Shown: in pieces, positions 14,254-16,210 of the stretch
Layout: each line of letters opens with the position of its first letter
Position numbering within the stretch: the stretch's first letter is position 1
Assembly: GCA_902462525.1 (NCBI GenBank)
Contig: CABQCA010000037.1
Span: 1 to 16,210, forward strand
DNA length: 16,210 nt
Source: an uncultured Porphyromonadaceae bacterium
Lineage (GTDB): Bacteria > Bacteroidota > Bacteroidia > Bacteroidales > Muribaculaceae
Direction: 5' to 3'
Notes under the pieces: model-generated
Told to the model about the DNA's origin: nothing
The model's database searches: none
Seen by the model: only the letters and a program-made list of their open reading frames with translations
Position numbers and translations under genes: made by a program

Positions 14254-15450
14254 ATGCAAGGACCGATACTGCGACTGCGTCGCGGAAAAGAAGAATCGCT
14301 CGACCGTTTTCACCCCTGGGTTTTCTCCGGGGCTCTGACAAAAATGCCCGATGAAAACGATGGTATAGAAGAAGGCGACCTTGTGACGGTTGTGGCTTCC
14401 GACGGCCGTATTGTCGGCACAGGCCATTTCCAGATCGGAAGCATCGCAGTCCGTATGCTTACGTTCGATGCCGATGAAGTGGTTGATGCCGCCTTCTATC
14501 GCCGCAGGCTGGCAGCCGCTTTCAGCCTGCGCAAGGCACTCGGCTTTCCATCGGAAGCTACCGACGCCTATCGTCTGGTGCACGGCGAAGGTGATTTTCT
14601 TCCGGGCCTCGTAGTGGATGTCTACGGCGACACAGCTGTGATGCAAGCCCACTCGCCCGGTATGCATTTCGCCCGTGAAATCATTGCCGGCGAACTTGTG
14701 GCTCTTTCCGGTCTTGGCGTAACCAATGTGTACTATAAATCAGAGACAACCCTTCCGTACAAGGCTCATCTCGATTCGCAGAACGACTACATTGCAGGCT
14801 CTTACAGCCACGACACAGCCACAGAGAACGGCCTGCGGTTCCACATCGACTGGCTTCGCGGACAGAAAACAGGCTTTTTCGTCGACCAGCGCGACAACCG
14901 TCAGCTACTGCAACGCTACAGTGCCGGCCGCAGTGTGCTGAACATGTTCTGTTATACGGGCGGTTTCTCGGTCTACGCTCTTGCTGGCGGCGCTCGCGAA
15001 GTGGTGTCGGTCGATTCGTCGGCCAAGGCTATCTCGCTCACCGACGCCAATGTGGAGCTTAACTTCCCCGGCGATATCCGACACAGCTCGCAGGCTGTCG
15101 ATGCCTTCAAATATCTCGACACCATGGAGGCCGGTCGGCACGACCTGATAATCCTCGACCCTCCTGCCTTCGCCAAGCACCGCAGTGCCCTGCGCAATGC
15201 GCTGCAGGGCTACCGGCGTCTCAATGCACGGGCTTTCGAGAAGATTGCACCCGGCGGTATCCTTTTCACATTCTCTTGCTCGCAGGCTGTTAACCGCGAA
15301 CAGTTCCGTCTGGCGGTCTTCAGCGCTGCTGCCCAAAGCCGCCGCAAGGTGCGTATCCTTCACCAGCTGACTCAGCCCGCCGATCACCCTGTGAACATTT
15401 ACCACCCTGAAGGCGAATACCTCAAGGGGCTTGTGCTTTACGTGGAATGA
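14254..15450 (+). CDS. rlmI: RlmI-type 23S rRNA cytosine-C5 methyltransferase (PUA domain)
   Basis: This class I SAM-dependent enzyme of 398 residues matches the size and layout of RlmI, which makes m5C at position 1962 of 23S rRNA in E. coli. An N-terminal PUA-type RNA-binding domain (about 3-72, LRRGKEESLDRFHPWVFSGA) is followed by a linker domain and a Rossmann methyltransferase domain from about 195. Visible motifs are GFFVDQRDNR (207-216), the SAM-binding loop VLNMFCYTGGFSVYA (228-242), the acidic loop VVSVDSSAKA, DPPAFAK (302-308) and TFSCS (339-343). The last two are the active-site motifs of this group. Assignment to position 1962 is by family similarity and has not been shown for this lineage. 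It overlaps rlmH by four bases and may be read from the dxr promoter across the octamer repeat, since no separate promoter is seen. Confidence 0.9.
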   Translation: MQGPILRLRRGKEESLDRFHPWVFSGALTKMPDENDGIEEGDLVTVVASDGRIVGTGHFQIGSIAVRMLTFDADEVVDAAFYRRRLAAAFSLRKALGFPSEATDAYRLVHGEGDFLPGLVVDVYGDTAVMQAHSPGMHFAREIIAGELVALSGLGVTNVYYKSETTLPYKAHLDSQNDYIAGSYSHDTATENGLRFHIDWLRGQKTGFFVDQRDNRQLLQRYSAGRSVLNMFCYTGGFSVYALAGGAREVVSVDSSAKAISLTDANVELNFPGDIRHSSQAVDAFKYLDTMEAGRHDLIILDPPAFAKHRSALRNALQGYRRLNARAFEKIAPGGILFTFSCSQAVNREQFRLAVFSAAAQSRRKVRILHQLTQPADHPVNIYHPEGEYLKGLVLYVE

Positions 15451-15914
15451 AAATCAAACTGGTCTGTGTCGGCACCGTGCGCGATGCCGTCGTTGCCAAG
15501 GCTATCGACGCTTATGTCAGGCGCATACCGCACTATTGGCCTTTCGCCATGGTCTGTCTTCCGGATGTGAAGGGTGCACGCGACCAAAAGGTTCAGAAAA
15601 CCCTCGAAGGCAGCCGTATTCTTGCCGAACTTGCACCCGGCGACTTTCTGATGCTCCTTGATGAGCGCGGACGGCAGTACTCTTCGCGCCAATGGGCCGA
15701 GTTCCTTCAGCGTAAGAGTGTGGAATTGCCGAAATCTCTTGTACTTGTTGTCGGAGGTCCTTACGGTTTCAGTCAGGAAGTCTACGACCGGGCCGATGGC
15801 ATGTTGTCGCTTTCGGCTATGACATTTCCTCACGAACTGGTGCGTCTCTTCGCTGTGGAGCAGCTCTACCGCGCCGGCACAATCGTCCGCGGTGAGCCTT
15901 ATCATCACGACTGA
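15447..15914 (+). CDS. rlmH: 23S rRNA pseudouridine(1915) N3-methyltransferase
   Basis: RlmH methylates N3 of the pseudouridine at 1915 in helix 69 of 23S rRNA, acting on assembled 70S ribosomes as a SPOUT-fold dimer. The 155 residues match the family length. The knot region shows the SAM-binding GGPYG (103-107) after LVLVVGG, then SLSAMTFPHELVRLFAVEQL (121-140), YRAGTIVRGEPYHHD at the C-terminus, and LLDERGRQYSS (70-80). The ATG overlaps the TGA of the RlmI-type gene (ATGA), so the two rRNA methyltransferases are translationally coupled. The stop codon lies five bases from the stop codon of a convergent gene, and there is no clear terminator. Confidence 0.97.
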   Translation: MKIKLVCVGTVRDAVVAKAIDAYVRRIPHYWPFAMVCLPDVKGARDQKVQKTLEGSRILAELAPGDFLMLLDERGRQYSSRQWAEFLQRKSVELPKSLVLVVGGPYGFSQEVYDRADGMLSLSAMTFPHELVRLFAVEQLYRAGTIVRGEPYHHD

Positions 15915-15919
15915 TGCGG

Positions 15920-16210
15920 TCAGTACGACAGAAAAGCGTTAAGAATGAATATTCCTATAACAACCAAAATTATTATGATGATGGTGTTGGTGTTGCTGCT
16001 GCCGCTTCGTAGTTTTGTCCAGTAGTTGTTGAGTTCGGTGAGGCATGAGGGCGAAAGGCCCCATGTGCGGGCGCGTGCGAGCATGCTCATGGCTTGTTCT
16101 GTCTTCGGGTGCCCCGAGGGGTACGGGCCGAGGGTCAGCATTTTTCGCATGAGCTGGGTGGCGACTCCGTCGGCCCATGAACGGTAAGCATTGGGATCGC
16201 GGCTTTCAAG
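15920..16210 (-). CDS. Unrecognised protein with C-terminal membrane anchor (N-terminus beyond window)
   Basis: Ninety-six residues of the C-terminal end are visible, and the frame is open to the right edge of the window, so the gene starts outside. The internal methionines near 16150 are not likely starts because in-frame coding continues upstream (RDPNAYRSWADGVATQ). The visible part has a soluble region with helices (KTEQAMSMLARARTWG, LTELNNYWTKLRS), a short Ser/Asn/Thr linker and a final hydrophobic segment (TIIIIILVVIGIFILNAFL) three residues from the end. This suggests a tail-anchored or last-helix membrane protein. I do not recognise the family. It is convergent with rlmH. Confidence 0.75.
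   Translation of the reverse strand, partial: LESRDPNAYRSWADGVATQLMRKMLTLGPYPSGHPKTEQAMSMLARARTWGLSPSCLTELNNYWTKLRSGSSNTNTIIIIILVVIGIFILNAFLSY

Noticed and set aside
15910..15924. Short inverted repeat (ACTGA/TCAGT) containing the stop codons of rlmH and the convergent gene
   Set aside because: A 5-bp stem with no T-run on either strand is too weak to call a terminator.

Overview
The window is chromosomal DNA from a member of the Bacteroidota, most likely a gut Bacteroidales. A SusC/SusD pair, a FecR-type anti-sigma factor with a Bacteroidota-style C-terminal domain, DUF4252 proteins and a TAnnTTTG-type promoter all point that way. A family such as Muribaculaceae is possible but cannot be proven from the sequence alone. 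Twelve genes lie fully inside the window and two more run off its edges. I found no tRNA, rRNA, CRISPR array or transposase gene.

Positions 1-9400, all on the minus strand and read right to left, form a polysaccharide utilization locus (PUL) with its own trans-envelope switch. The order is an ECF sigma factor (8666-9229), a FecR-family anti-sigma factor (7684-8634), a SusC-like TonB-dependent transporter with an N-terminal STN signalling domain (3984-7583), a SusD-like lipoprotein (2172-3971), a secreted metallophosphoesterase with a purple-acid-phosphatase-like N-terminal domain (866-2092) and a GH3 glycosidase cut by the window edge (1-855). The likely logic is that substrate on SusCD is sensed by the STN domain, passed to FecR, and releases the sigma factor to raise transcription. 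A GC-rich hairpin with a short T run between SusD and the enzymes may lower enzyme transcription relative to the transporter. A 12-bp inverted repeat ends one base before the susC-like start codon.

Positions 9478-11456, also minus strand, are a second and smaller ECF cassette: DUF4252 protein, ECF sigma factor, single-pass membrane protein (probable anti-sigma factor), DUF4252 protein. The first three genes overlap by 1 and 4 bases. The last is separated by a 100-bp AT-rich palindromic element with perfect 17-bp terminal inverted repeats, which looks like a small non-autonomous mobile or dispersed repeat.

Positions 11500-15914, plus strand, are housekeeping genes: dxr (MEP isoprenoid pathway), rseP (site-2 intramembrane protease), an RlmI-type 23S rRNA cytosine methyltransferase and rlmH (23S rRNA pseudouridine methyltransferase). 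rseP and the methyltransferase gene are separated by seven degenerate copies of an 8-base repeat. RseP may process the membrane anti-sigma factors encoded beside it, but that is inference. At the right edge (15920-16210, minus strand) is the C-terminus of an unrecognised protein with a C-terminal membrane anchor, convergent with rlmH.
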